The notes below the pieces were generated by a model. The model was not told the origin of the DNA and did not search any database. It was given only the letters and a program-made list of their open reading frames with translations. Below, piece after piece: positions 20,937 to 31,861 of a stretch of 64,000 bases of DNA. Made by a program: the position numbers and the translations under genes. Origin of the DNA: Phoronis australis (Eukaryota; Phoronida; Phoronidae); the NCBI GenBank assembly GCA_002633005.1, contig NMRA01000321.1, forward strand, positions 209,509 to 273,508, given 5' to 3'. Position 1 is the stretch's first letter. Each line of letters opens with the position of its first letter.

Positions 20937-22307
20937 CTGTACTTCGGGAGCAAGTTTTCTGTTATACAGAATTACTCCATTAAATGTCGTGAGGATTTTA
21001 TTGACATTTTGCGCACACAAGTGCCATCCCCCCACTACCAACCTATGTCGCTTGACGCTGAGTCTTTGTTCACCAACGTGCCGGTGGATGAGACCATTAC
21101 TATCATTTTGGATAATGTATACCGTCACCCACATTTAAAGCCACCCGACATTTCACCTACTCATTTGAGAGAGTTGTTAACCATCTGCACAACCAAAGTA
21201 CCATTTCGCCATATAAATGGGAAATTGTTTTTGCAAAAAGATGGTGTGAGCATGGGCTCTCCTCTGGGTCCCACTTTCTCGGAATTTTATATGTCTGAAG
21301 TGGAAAAGAGGGCTAGCAATGTGATTGGTGGTATTCCTATCTATGTACGTTATGTAGATGATATTTTTGTTTATTGTGCCTTTGATGACTTGTTATCAGT
21401 ACGTGATGAACTTGAGCGCCACTCTGTATTGAAGTTTACCCACGAGCTTCCTGTAAATGACAAGATTCCGTTTTTGGACGTTCTTGTGAACCATTCTCCG
21501 TCTGAATTTTCTACATCAGTTTACCACAAGCCCACTGATAAAGGTTTCTGTCTCCACGCCAAAAGTGAGTGCCCTGAGCGGTATAAGGTCGCCGTTGTGG
21601 TCAACTTCCTAAAGAGGGCGTATTCGGTGTCGTCTAACTGGCTATTGTTCAATCAAGAGGTAGATCGCATAAGACAAACACTGGTGAATAATGGGTATAC
21701 CAATGCTTTCGTGGACTTCCATATTAAGCGATTTATGTCCAGAATTAGCTATGAAGTCCCTGCACGTCGGACTGGTGTCACCAAAAAGATATTTTACAAA
21801 AATGTCATGTCTAATAATTACCTCCAGGACGAACACGCCATTAAGAAAATCATAAGGGACAACGTTAAAGTTTGTAAGCCTGATGATTACCTTGATGTTA
21901 TTATTTATTATCGGAATAGGAAGTCCTCCAACTTGGTCATGAAAAATAACATTTCTAAAGCGAAAGTCCGCCCCGTTGCACAGTGTAGTGTTGTTTATGA
22001 ATTTGTATGCCCTATGAATGAATGTCTTCGTTCAAACGTCAAACAATGTTACATTGGTCAAACGGTTTGCAGTCTTTCCCGTCGGTTATCCATGCATCTT
22101 CAAAATGGCGCCATTCAAGATCATTTTCTGCAATACCACGCACGTAAAATCACCCGTCAAGAAATTGTGGAAAACACGTCAATTCGCTACGTGGAGCAAG
22201 ATGTGCTGCGTTTGAAAGTATTAGAGTCCCTTTTAATTGCTTTTGAGAAGCCTATTTTGAATGAGCAGCAAACAGGGTCGCGCCGCACGTTACACTTGTT
22301 TGCGTGA
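20937..22307 (+). CDS. Penelope-like element: reverse transcriptase plus GIY-YIG endonuclease, 5'-truncated
   Basis: The frame is open from just after a TGA at 20934 to a stop before 22308. Counting from 21009, the RT palm shows LDAESLFTNVPVDETI (15-30), the KDGVSMGSPLGP block (78-88) and the catalytic YVDD (115-118). The C-terminus shows a GIY-YIG nuclease: VYEFVCP, CYIGQT (347-352), then R residues, a His-rich block, a candidate catalytic Glu (about 406) and PILN (415-418). This RT plus GIY-YIG order defines Penelope-like elements. No ATG opens the frame and the RT fingers are missing upstream, so the copy is 5'-truncated or frameshifted. The remaining 432 codons have no internal stop, so it is relatively young. 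Confidence 0.9.
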   Translation: MYFGSKFSVIQNYSIKCREDFIDILRTQVPSPHYQPMSLDAESLFTNVPVDETITIILDNVYRHPHLKPPDISPTHLRELLTICTTKVPFRHINGKLFLQKDGVSMGSPLGPTFSEFYMSEVEKRASNVIGGIPIYVRYVDDIFVYCAFDDLLSVRDELERHSVLKFTHELPVNDKIPFLDVLVNHSPSEFSTSVYHKPTDKGFCLHAKSECPERYKVAVVVNFLKRAYSVSSNWLLFNQEVDRIRQTLVNNGYTNAFVDFHIKRFMSRISYEVPARRTGVTKKIFYKNVMSNNYLQDEHAIKKIIRDNVKVCKPDDYLDVIIYYRNRKSSNLVMKNNISKAKVRPVAQCSVVYEFVCPMNECLRSNVKQCYIGQTVCSLSRRLSMHLQNGAIQDHFLQYHARKITRQEIVENTSIRYVEQDVLRLKVLESLLIAFEKPILNEQQTGSRRTLHLFA

Positions 22308-22309
22308 CT

Positions 22310-23660
22310 TTCCTGTTACCCTAATTCTTTAGTCATTCTTTGCAGTATTTCACACCCGCCGTGTCTCACTGTGTGTGTCGTCAGCTTATACTCTGTGGTG
22401 GCATTACTGCGTCATTTTATCTTCACTTGAGAATGAAACAAGTATGTTTCGAAATATCGTGTGTCTTTTTAATTATGTCGCTAGGTCAGTTACTGTATCT
22501 ATGTTCAGTAGAGAGTAGAGTTTTGTTCAGAAAGTATGAACGCAACGGAATAAAGACCGTGAAAAATGAAAAGTGTCGTGTATTCAACAAATTCTGTATG
22601 TACACAAATATGTACAGTTCCATTGCTTAATTGCTGCATACAATGACACGACTTCACATGCACGCATTCTGCGGTTTTTATGCTCATCGATTTCCATGGG
22701 TTTCTACTATTTTTTCTACCTAAAGTTCAAGTGTTTCTCACAAACGCATGCCTCGAATCTTTTCGTTAGAATAAATCATGTGGCGTCGGGTCAAGGAATT
22801 TTTAGACCCAAACTAAAAACTTGGGGAATACAGTATTGTAATGGCGCGCCGGAGGAGCGGCCCCTTTGACAGCTGATCGTCTTGTCGGTTTATAAACAAT
22901 GAAAAATTCGTACTATACAATTATAGCGACGAGAAATGTTAATCATGCAGGTGTATAATATCATTTTCTAAACTTTATACATTTCAGTGATTGTTTTATC
23001 GACTAAGCCGGCAAAACCTACCAGGCCCTAACAGCACTCCTTGATAGTTTCAGCCAACGCCTTAGGAATTTTGTCTTTGCAATGGAAGGGTCAAATATTT
23101 ACATTGCTCTATGTTACCACAATTTTAAAACCTCGTTAGTATTTAAAGTTTCAAATTTTATTCTGAAAATTCCCTGGCTTCCATAAGGCCACCGTGCTTT
23201 TGTTTAGGGGAAAGTTACTAGTTCGTATCACTTAAGGATACACCTCTCTGTACGTCAGGCTGAATTAGCCCCGGAATCGGAAGCTGTCCCATAGCCATTA
23301 GTGGCTTCACACGAACAACCACACAATGTGATTTAGAAGAACAATGATAATGCTTTAGCTGCAAATCTCGGTTATAGAAAAGTCGACAAAAGTACGATTC
23401 GCGTGACCGGTTTTCTAATTCGTGCCTGTCAGACATTGGAGTCGTATCAGTGCTACTATTAATAAGTATGGGTATTTTCAATCAAAGATGAACAAGGAGA
23501 CAGTGCAAACAGTTAATCCCTTTATTGGCAACATAGAAATACATGAGAACAAACAACGTTTCCATGTGACTCGGGATCATGTTTCGCGTATTTACATGTA
23601 CTCAGACCCATTCCATGACGGCGATAGTTGGCTTTGGGATACCAAATAGCTCAGAAAGAG
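22310..23660. other. 3' flank of the Penelope-like element and unassigned sequence
   Basis: The stretch just after the ORF, about 22310-22450 with GAATGAAACAAGTATGTTTC, is probably the element's 3' untranslated end. An open frame at 23422-23649 (MPVRHWSRISATINKYG...) has no recognised family. Nothing else is supported. Confidence 0.35.
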
Positions 23661-23669
23661 CGTTATAGT

Positions 23670-23890
23670 CATGGGCGCACCAGGGGGAGGGTTCGGAGGG
23701 GTCGAACGAGACGAGACAGAAGTCCACAAAATCCCACAGGAAGTCGGCACGGATACACATTTCGTGGGCCTGAACCTAGTAGTCCCGTTTTTTTTTTCTT
23801 TTAGTCCTCATTGATTTATTTTATTAAAAGGTCGGCACACCGAAAAACTCGAGCCCCCATACTTTAGGCTACACTGTAGGTGCGCGCATG
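23670..23890. mobile_element. MITE with CATGCGCGCACC-type ends, copy 2
   Basis: Starts CATGGGCGCACC and ends GGTGCGCGCATG. The interior shares GAGACGAGACAGAAGTCCAC, GTGGGCCTGAACCTAGTAG-like text and AACTCGAGCCCCCATA with copy 3 at 55426-55705, read in the opposite orientation. Confidence 0.75.
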
Positions 23891-24189
23891 AAATAACAAT
23901 CTTTCATCCAATAGCTTTGAGACAGTTTTGCATATCTTCCGATGTCCAAGACGAAGGCGTTGGCATTTGCCTGAAAACAAAAAAGGAAATGAGTATTAAG
24001 AAGCAAGAAAAACAACACATTTGCCTATGCAGTATCTACTTTTATCACGTTTTGTGTATCGTACCTCTCGGTTACATTTTTCGTACCCCGGGTACCATAC
24101 CCGGGACCTGTCGTAGTACAACACTCGTGACACGGACCTAGTTTCAAACACGAGGGTTGAATATGTTTGGCTCGCGACTTAGCAATTAA

Positions 24190-25085
24190 AAATCACATTA
24201 TTGGTGATTTTTATTTAAAGTTTAATAATTTGGAAATTGAAAGAGTTCGTTCTTTCAATTTACTTGGTGTTACCATCATCGAAAACTTGTTATGGAGTCC
24301 ACACATAAACAATTTGTTGAGAAAGATAAGCAGATTCTGAAACTTTGAAAACTATATATAATGGCCTTGTCCTTCCTCATTTTAATTATGGCATTCTGCT
24401 ATGGGGCGGTGAACATCATAGAATATTCAAATTACAGAAAAAGGTTATTCGCACTATTACCTCTAGTTATTTTAATGCCCATGCAGATCCTTTATTTAAG
24501 ACTACACAGTTACTCAAAATAAAGGACTTGTATGTTGTTGCTATTATTACTTTTTTCTACAAATATGTTCATAATTACTTTCCTTCATTTTTAACACGTT
24601 CAATTTAATAACTCGTGGGTCTGTTCATGAACATTACACTAGGCAACGACATCTTTTAGATACTCCCTGTTGTACTGAATCATTTGCTGAAGATTCGGTT
24701 CGAAATGCCCTACCTCATATCATTAATAACCTTCCTGAAAGTGTCTCCCAAAAACTTTTTACCCATTCGTTATCCTCTGTTACAAATTATTTTAAGAATG
24801 TTTGTTTTGAAATTTATGAACTTGAGTGCACTATTCCCAACTGCTTTGTGTGTAACTATTTTCGATAATCTCTCCCAGTCTTTACACAAGTAGTTTTAAA
24901 GTACATTATCACCTAACTTTTATAGTTCTGCTTATCTGTATCGCTGTATTTTTTCTTTCTTATTATCTGGTGGCTCCATGGTCAGCGGACCTTTCGGGTC
25001 CTTCCGGAGTCTCCATAAGCGTAAATCTGTATCAACTGTATTTTTTGTTTTTTGGCCTAAAGTGAATAAAGTGTATTACTACTAC
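24190..25085 (+). mobile_element. 3' fragment of a second non-LTR retrotransposon
   Basis: Before 24340 a frame reads LEIERVRSFNLLGVTI and LWSPHINNLLRKISR, typical of the post-palm region. From 24351 another frame gives IYNGLVLPHFNYGILLWGG, then LQKKVIRTITSSYFNAHADP and FYKYVHNYFP. A further frame (about 24640-24870) gives the end of the protein, including VCFEIYELECTIPNCFVCNY. After the stop the element ends with GTGAATAAAGTG and a TATTACTACTAC-like tail. The 5' part, with all catalytic RT motifs, is absent. This 5' truncation is usual for non-LTR insertions. At least two frameshifts are present. Confidence 0.75.
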
Positions 25086-25458
25086 AACTATACAGACTGA
25101 GAATGAGCTACCAGATGACACACCGGTTTACCCATTTGCTGTTCTTGTTGTCGTCTGATCACATTATTTAGGAGGGCTAAAATTTACATCAACATGTCGG
25201 GTCGTCTGCTCGACATTTCGCTTTGTTTTCTGTTATCGCTATCTGAGGTCGCTAAATCACTCTTTTGGGTGGCGAGCAAACGTAATTTGTTGGGAAATAA
25301 CGTGGCAGGAAAACGATACCTGGTACGGAACCGGTAACTTTCTCCTACATAGCGTTCGTCATCAATATGGCAGACCGCGTGTCACGTGCTGTTTGGCTTG
25401 CGAGTACAGTCAAGCCCAACATACATGTATGTATGTAGCTCATTCCTCGCAAGAATCA

Positions 25459-25668
25459 CTGGTAAACGTCTATTGAGGTAATCCTCAATAAAGGGTGGAT
25501 TTCCGGAACAAAATCACTCAAAATGTTGACTTGTTTCCCGGAAAATAGTTGGGTCCCCTTTTCTAGTATATTCTCTAAGTGGGTGGGTATCCAAAAATTC
25601 AGCTGCACGCCCGTGAAAATGCTATCACGTAACCTCCGTCTGTCACGCCAGTCTGATAGAGAAGCCAT
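25459..25668 (-). CDS. Small open reading frame, possibly divergent from the 25.9-kb gene
   Basis: The minus-strand ATG at 25668 has A at -3 and G at +4 and opens MASLSDWRDRRRLRDSIFTG, then VQLNFWIPTHLENILEKG, to a 70-residue product. A TTTCAG lies just before the ATG, so it could also be a second exon carrying the start. Its start is about 215 bp from a candidate plus-strand start at 25884, a head-to-head layout. No family is recognised. Confidence 0.3.
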
Positions 25669-25883
25669 TTTGCTGAAATCACCACAGAAAAAGCATAAAC
25701 ACTTTGCTCAAGTTGCTAACGCTCTGCACATTATATTGGCTATGTGAACCTCTTATGTTGACACACAGTGTAATACTATCGCCGTTTTTAACCACGGAAA
25801 TTTCATTATGATATCTATGGGAATACAAACTGTTATTGTTTTTCCCAAATCGTTACTTCTCAAACCATAAAACGAGGCAATGA

Positions 25884-28800
25884 ATGAATAACACAGACTG
25901 CGAATTGGATAAATGTAGTAGGCAAGGTTTGAAACTTAGTGAGGTCGGCCATGCCAACTGCTGTTGTGTTAGAAGCGTGGTCATAGAAACATATTGGTCT
26001 CCAAAATTTAGTCAATACAAGGGCGGATCCAGGGGGGTCTGGACATTGTTTTTAACCAGAGTGGTAAAACACGGGAACATCTTATTTTTAGTGAATTCCT
26101 GCAGACTCATTGCATTTTTAACTTTCATGATGCCTAGTCTACGCTGGAGGCCAGAACGAGGCTAGATAGTTCCCAGTAAACATGAGAGTATTGGCCCAGT
26201 ACTGGATTTCTGTTGCTTGATAACGCTTGTACCGTATACCGGTTTACGTTTCTGGGCCACGAATGGCCCAGTACCGTCCCCACGACACTAACCCAGTGAA
26301 CTTTCCCTTAGCGGCTCGCCGGTATAGTATTGGACCGGTAAACACAGACTTGAACACAAGAGGACAGTTAGAGGTTTGCCCACAGGAAGGCTAAAACTTT
26401 TGACTTTTTTAAAAAAATCAGATGTGTGACAATAAAAACTTTTCAATTTTCATAAAAAAATTAATTACCAGCAGCTGTATTACAGTGTAATTTTATTTTT
26501 TAAAGAAAACTTTCCACCAGATGACCTTCATGAAAAAAACCGCCATTTTGAAATTTCCGTTGAAGAACACTTGAGTTGTTTAGAGTTTGAAACCAACGTG
26601 TGTAACAGAATAGTGAAGGATTTTCACAGTGAACTTCAGATTTCAGGTAAGTTTCATATTTTTTCGCTTTGCATGCCATGCCAGTGTCTGTAAGAGTAAA
26701 CAAAACATGATTTATACCACAGACGTTCTCAGCTTCTGATCGTCGCCAATGGCCAATACAAATTGGGCACACAATATACTACAAGATATGACACTCGGGA
26801 TTCGCCCATATCAAACACAAAACTCAATAAATGTACACAAAACAGGGGTCCAACAAACCACGAGCATAAATAAAAATATTTCCAGGTGATCAGTGCAATG
26901 GGCCCACATGCGAGGCCTGCGCACGTCTGGTACAACGTGTATCAGACCGCCTGCAATTATTTTATATTTATTATAAACCACGAGCAATATATCTTTCTCC
27001 TGGTAGTGAACCACCCGTGGGATTCCTTGTCCCGAGTGTCATACCTTGTGGTATTATATACAGAGGATGAGGACACCTTTGAATTGCTCATGGTTTGCCG
27101 AACCCTTGTTTTGTGTAAATTTATTGAGTTTCGCATTTGATATGGACGGCTGTAGTGACCCAGTGAAGCACACATGAAATTTTTAGTCCTGAGTGTCATA
27201 CTGTGTGGTATATTTGTATAGTGTATTGGGTACGATCAGAAGCTGAGGACGTTTGAGTAAAACCACAGGCGTCATCAGCCTCTGAGTCTGACCGCCCCAA
27301 ATACACTATAATACAAAAAGGTCGGACACTCGATTTTTGTGTGAAGTGAAGCACTCATGGAATTACTAGTTCCGAGTGTCATGCCTTGTGGTAGGCCTAT
27401 TATTAACGATGATCAGAAGTTGAGGATGCCTGTGATTTACAACAGGGGGGGAGGAATTTCCCGATGACCCATAAGTTAACCATATTATAAACATAAAGGT
27501 TGGACACTGAAATTTTGCCAAGCCTAGGCTGCCAGCTTCAACTGTTCTAAATCCAAGTAAAATCTGTGTGCACCTCCCTCAGACTGGTATTGCATAAACA
27601 GGGCTATTCCTGACCACATTTGAACCAGTGTCCTTTGGGTGCCCCTGATGATAAAAATTATGTCTTTTTCAAAAAGTTGTGTCTGGCAGACTTTGTGTAA
27701 TTAAGTGGTAACATACTGAGTTAGGGATTTTTTGGTTTTAAACAAGGTCATTTTATAAACCCAGAGTTAAAATACATTAAAAGCGAAATTAAATTATGTA
27801 AGCGACACTCAACCAGCATTTCGTGGGCGGACTAAAACAAGAGCTTTGGAATTGCTTCGGCACTGTTTATGAAAAATCCGGATTTGTATGACAGTGATCT
27901 GCCATGAACGTCAAAAAATAACCTTGATGGGCTTCAACATTTTTGTTTGTAAATCACCTCTCGAAGGCAGTTTTAATATGATAAAGTGAAAGAAGGTATT
28001 CAAAAAATTGTTTGGTGTTGATTTCGTTTAGTTCCATGCACATTTGAGTAGAAAATACTAAGCCAACCAATGTTTAAAGTCCAGCCTTTATGTTTTAATA
28101 TGTAGCCCAGTGAGTGACCTCATTGGTGATCGAGGAACAGATAAACTGAAAACTGAAGTGTCTGGTTGATATTTGCCAGTTTCACGCCAGCATGACTCTA
28201 TTTGACTTTTTTAAAGTATGATAACAAAGAATATTTCTGGCTAAGCAATTGAATGTAGCTCCTGAACATCAGTTTTCATGAAACACCTGCTAGTATAGAA
28301 AAATTGAGAACATTGCGGGGGGGCGGGTTCCTCTTTGATTGAATTTTTTGCTTATTTGCGTAACTCTTTTTAAGGATTTCTTCATAAAATTAGTTAAGTT
28401 CAGAGTTTACATAGCTGATCTAGGAATGAAGTGAACTTGAAAATTTGCTTCTGTAGCCAGTTTCTCCCATGCAAAGTTGCTTTTCTTAAGTTTGAATTCG
28501 ACCTCCGAAACTGTGCTGTGGGGCTTTAAAGATGGTTATGAACCTCTATCTATTTTTATATGCCCATTTTACATGTTCTATCTCATTTTAGTTGTTTGAA
28601 AACGAAACTCCAAATGCCCAAATATCAAAATCCAAAACAATGCAGGCTATTGGTTATATAATGAAACGTAAACAATCCCCGTTTTGTTGCTGTGTTTACT
28701 TCTTTGACAACATTGCTGACCTTGTGCATGCGCGGCATCGTTCAATAGAAGGGGCACTCAGCCTCATCTCCAAGCCTCAAGATGGTGCTGATCAGTTAAG

Positions 28801-29834
28801 CCATTTGAGGCTTGGTAATGGGAAATGAAATGTGTCAGAATTTTCACAGAAATTGTCGGAATGTCACAAGTAATTTGGAAATTTTCTGCAGTTTTATATA
28901 AAAATAAAACTAATGGTATATTGTAGCAATTTAGATCTAAATTATTGCAAAAATGATGTATTTTGTTTCAAAAACACATTAATACTATTCATAAATAAGA
29001 ATTGAAAAATAAGTACAACCTTTACTTCAGACAATAACTTAAACAATGCCTTCTGTCGCTTGAATGGCTGCAATGTGAAAATAATTACCATCGGTCTTTG
29101 TTCAATGACGTCAAGGCATCGGTCAATCATTGTGCAGAAAGTAATTCATATAACCAAGCCTCAAATGGCTAAACCCATAAGCGCCATCTTGAGGCTTGGG
29201 GACAAAGTTGAAAAGGTCACATCAGTGTCAATTGTGTGTAAACACAGAGCAAAACCATCAATTGATGCTCATAAGACTTTTTGTAAGATTGTGAAGTATT
29301 TTTTAGGAATTTAAAAATGGTAAAAAATAGACAATAGACATTTTGGGAAGAAATGGGATGAATAAAAAGTCGTTTCTGAAAATATTTATTACAAGAATCT
29401 GAAGTCCTACAACCAGCTGTAATACTTGTGTTAAGAAAGAGTGAAACATTTATATCTTGCAGATTATACATTGCAAATAAGTTTCTTGTTGGAATGATAT
29501 GCAGTGTCTTTAGGTAATTCTTATTATGCATAACTTATCTGGAAAATGTATAGTGGAGTCTTTTAGTTTGTACTCAAAGATACTAAGCAGTTTTTGTTTT
29601 ATTTCAGGGATTGTGGTCAAGGAGCACAGTAATGCTAATGCAAGCTTTATAGTAAAAGAGGCACCATGTTCCGAAACGCTGGAGACAGGGAGGGAGCGTG
29701 AAGACTGTGTGAAGCTGCCAGTCCACTAATAAGCCCGAGACAGTTTTGTTAAAAATAATTAGTTTCTTAGTTGTTATTTCTATAATTCATAATTTTTTGT
29801 AAGTATTTTACCTGAGCAGTTACATAGTAATAAA
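25884..29834 (+). CDS. Small host gene of unknown function (three-exon model; last two exons well supported)
   Basis: The model joins 25884-25926, 26506-26646 and 29608-29729. Exon 2 has a pyrimidine-rich TTTTTTAAAG acceptor and a perfect CAG|GTAAGT donor. It reads NFPPDDLHEKNRHFEISVEE, then HLSCLEFETNVCNRIVKDF. Exon 3 follows TTTATTTCAG and reads IVVKEHSNANASFIVKEAP, then CSETLETGREREDCVKLPVH and TAA. Phases match exactly (1 to 1). An AATAAA at 29829-29834 follows. The proposed exon 1 (MNNTDCELDKCSRQ) also ends in phase 1, but its donor (AAG|GTTTGA) is mediocre and an out-of-frame ATG overlaps it, so the true 5' end may lie elsewhere. The product would be about 100 residues, acidic and soluble, with no recognised domain. 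The 2.96-kb second intron holds foldback elements. Confidence 0.5.
26190..26345. repeat. GGCCCAGTA-rich repeat, copy 1
   Basis: Contains TTGGCCCAGTACTGG, GGCCCAGTACCG and AACCCAGTG in both orientations. The same word dominates 29888-30165. Such closely spaced inverted GGCCAGTA words form imperfect palindromes. Confidence 0.55.
26506..26646 (+). CDS. Internal exon of the 25.9-29.8 kb gene
   Basis: 141 nt: two leading bases, 46 codons and one trailing base. The surrounding AT-rich sequence makes a stop-free, charged 46-codon frame exactly bounded by a good acceptor and a perfect donor unlikely by chance. Confidence 0.6.
26695..27440. mobile_element. Foldback cluster of the TGACACTCGGGA family
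   Basis: The family blocks are GCTTCTGATCGT, AATACACTATAATAC, GACACTCGGGA and TTCCACGGGTG. They occur here alternately in forward orientation (26720-26875 and 27266-27335) and reverse orientation (27005-27255 and 27345-27440), so the region folds on itself more than once. Related copies are at 44838-45060 and 48535-49060. It lies inside an intron of the small gene. Confidence 0.6.
26884..26963 (+). repeat. Short dispersed repeat, copy 2
   Basis: Second copy of the 80-bp segment at 16045-16125, same orientation, nested within the foldback cluster. Confidence 0.75.
28735..29240. mobile_element. Foldback element with palindromic arms (CCAAGCCTCAA)
   Basis: Left arm near 28772-28818: CCAAGCCTCAAGATGG, a short spacer, then CCATTTGAGGCTTGG. 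Right arm near 29152-29200 is the reverse complement of the left: CCAAGCCTCAAATGG, spacer, CCATCTTGAGGCTTGG. Each arm is thus itself a hairpin and the pair forms a larger one. GGCATCG(T/G)TCAAT lies outside each arm, but in direct orientation. Confidence 0.7.
29608..29729 (+). CDS. Terminal exon of the 25.9-29.8 kb gene
   Basis: Begins after TTTATTTCAG with two bases completing a Gly codon from the previous exon, then 39 sense codons and TAA. The AATAAA at 29829-29834 gives a plausible 3' untranslated region of about 120 bp. Confidence 0.6.
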
Positions 29835-29887
29835 AGTATTAAAGAACAAGAGTCTTTTCTTCTTGTAAGTCACAGCTAGTGTACTGG

Positions 29888-30165
29888 CTTAATAGGAGCC
29901 CATCAATGGCCCTGTACTGGGCCAACACAATCTGTCAATACTGGTCCTTTACAGGGCCGAAACGGGTTATTGGTGTACTGGCCCAGTAATGGCGTGGTAC
30001 TGGTCCTTTACTGGCTCGATACCGCAATCTTGTATCGGGGCCAATACGGGGAAGGTGTGCAGAATGTTATTGGGCCAGTACTGGCCTACATCATTGGGCC
30101 AATACAGAAGACATTTCAGGGCCAGTATTGGCCCAGTACCTGCATGTTTACTGGGTTCCGTTGGC
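29888..30165. repeat. GGGCCAGTA-rich repeat, copy 2
   Basis: At least ten occurrences of GGCC(C)AGTA, GGCCAATAC or their complements TACTGGCC(C) within 280 bp. The pattern is partly tandem and partly inverted. It lies just after the poly(A) signal of the small gene. Confidence 0.6.
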
Positions 30166-30179
30166 TTATTGGCATATAT

Positions 30180-31860
30180 ATACTGGTTGTATTCCGCGTT
30201 GCTCGAAACGGCTAGAAACACTACGGACACTCAACTGTCTGTTTTACAATGCCTAAAGACGTTAAGATGCGGAAGCGTACGTTCGGTCCTTGTAATACGC
30301 CGCGACGAAGGAAAATAGGGCCGTGTAGAATTTATAAATGTTTTCGAAAAGTTAGATCATATTTTGTCGCACCTCGGTTGCCTAGCATCATAGCAACGCC
30401 CGGAGAATCTTCGGCCAGCCATGCTGTGTTCATGACTAGGGGTTGAAGCATGATGCATTTTTTCTTCCCACAAATGACAGGGCCCTCAATTCCTCGATTT
30501 TGGAACCGGATATTGGCCCTATTCCCAACTCAAAAATATTGAAAAATTCCCCGAAATTCCCTCCACGAGGCCTAAAAACTCCCCTAGTGATTGAAAACTT
30601 CTCTCTTAAGTTCAAATCACCTGTAACCACACAGGTGGCAATTTGAAAAAGCAAAAAATGTTACTCGAGACAGAGGCTGTGAGACCTCGCTCATCGAAAA
30701 CAAGGGTACAGGCACCTTTCCCCTTGGATGAACGAGGCCCCTGAAAAAACATGATAACTTTTCTTACTAACTGAAATTGAGCTGTAAAACGAGGTTATTC
30801 TTTGGACGAACGAATAAGGTGTTTTGATTTTAAAATTCACTGGTCCAGATTGATAGTTGAAACCTAACATATGAAATAGGATAGCATAATTGATGGTCAA
30901 ATAATTACTTCAGACTGGTAAATGTGTGCAAGAGAGTAAATGAGAACCTGCATATAATGCAAAAGCGATTGCTCGGGATGTCTAGTTTTTGATTTTTTTC
31001 AATTTAAAAAATGGTCAAATCTTTATTTACGAGCCTGGTTGTTATTTTAATAAAAATATATTTAATAACATCAGATATTCTTTCAGATGAATGACAAATC
31101 AACTGTTAGTCCCGGTAGTCTCTACCTCACCAAGACCAAGGCTATGCTTGATGTTAATATTCTTGAACAACAAATTAAACCTGTAATTGCACATAACAGC
31201 AAAATGCTGTAAGCCACCAATGTCGAATTTATCTTCAACTCGTCAACAATACAAGCAGATGACTTGTAGAAAGCATTTTATCAACTATTTACAAGAAGAA
31301 ACGTAACCTGCATTCTGCATAATACCTAATCCGTAACACTAGGATCGCCGTAGTTTGGTCATATTTACTTTTCATGTTTCGAACCTAGTTTTCTGAAAAA
31401 AAACTTACATCCTTTCGTCAGACAACATTTTGATGCATTGACTTGTTCTCTAATGTAATTTTTTACGTCTCTGAGGTTAGTTATCTACACATTTTTAAGA
31501 TTTAATATCCAAGTAGGACTCTAAAGACCGGCCATTTAACTCACGCAATGTCAACTTCAGCTATCGCAGTTAGCCTCGCTTTGGATTTTAATGTACGCCG
31601 CGTGAATAAGGTCTATGGGAATACCTGTTGCGTCGCTGAAGCACGATCGCGTATTACATTACTTTTAAGTCATCTTTTGACTTCAGCGACATCTATACTT
31701 CGACATTGTATACCGTGGGGGAATTTCTGCTGAAGTCAACAATTTCCAACCACGCAACGATTACGCCATTGATGGGGTCATAAAACAAAGACAATGAACA
31801 CATTATATAAACAGAAAAAATCTGTATCTAGATACTTCCATTATTTTATTCTCAGTGAAG
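30180..31860. other. No recognised gene
   Basis: Both strands show only short frames. The segment 30443-30654 is open on both strands but is not recognised as any family. Confidence 0.35.
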
Positions 31861-31861
31861 C

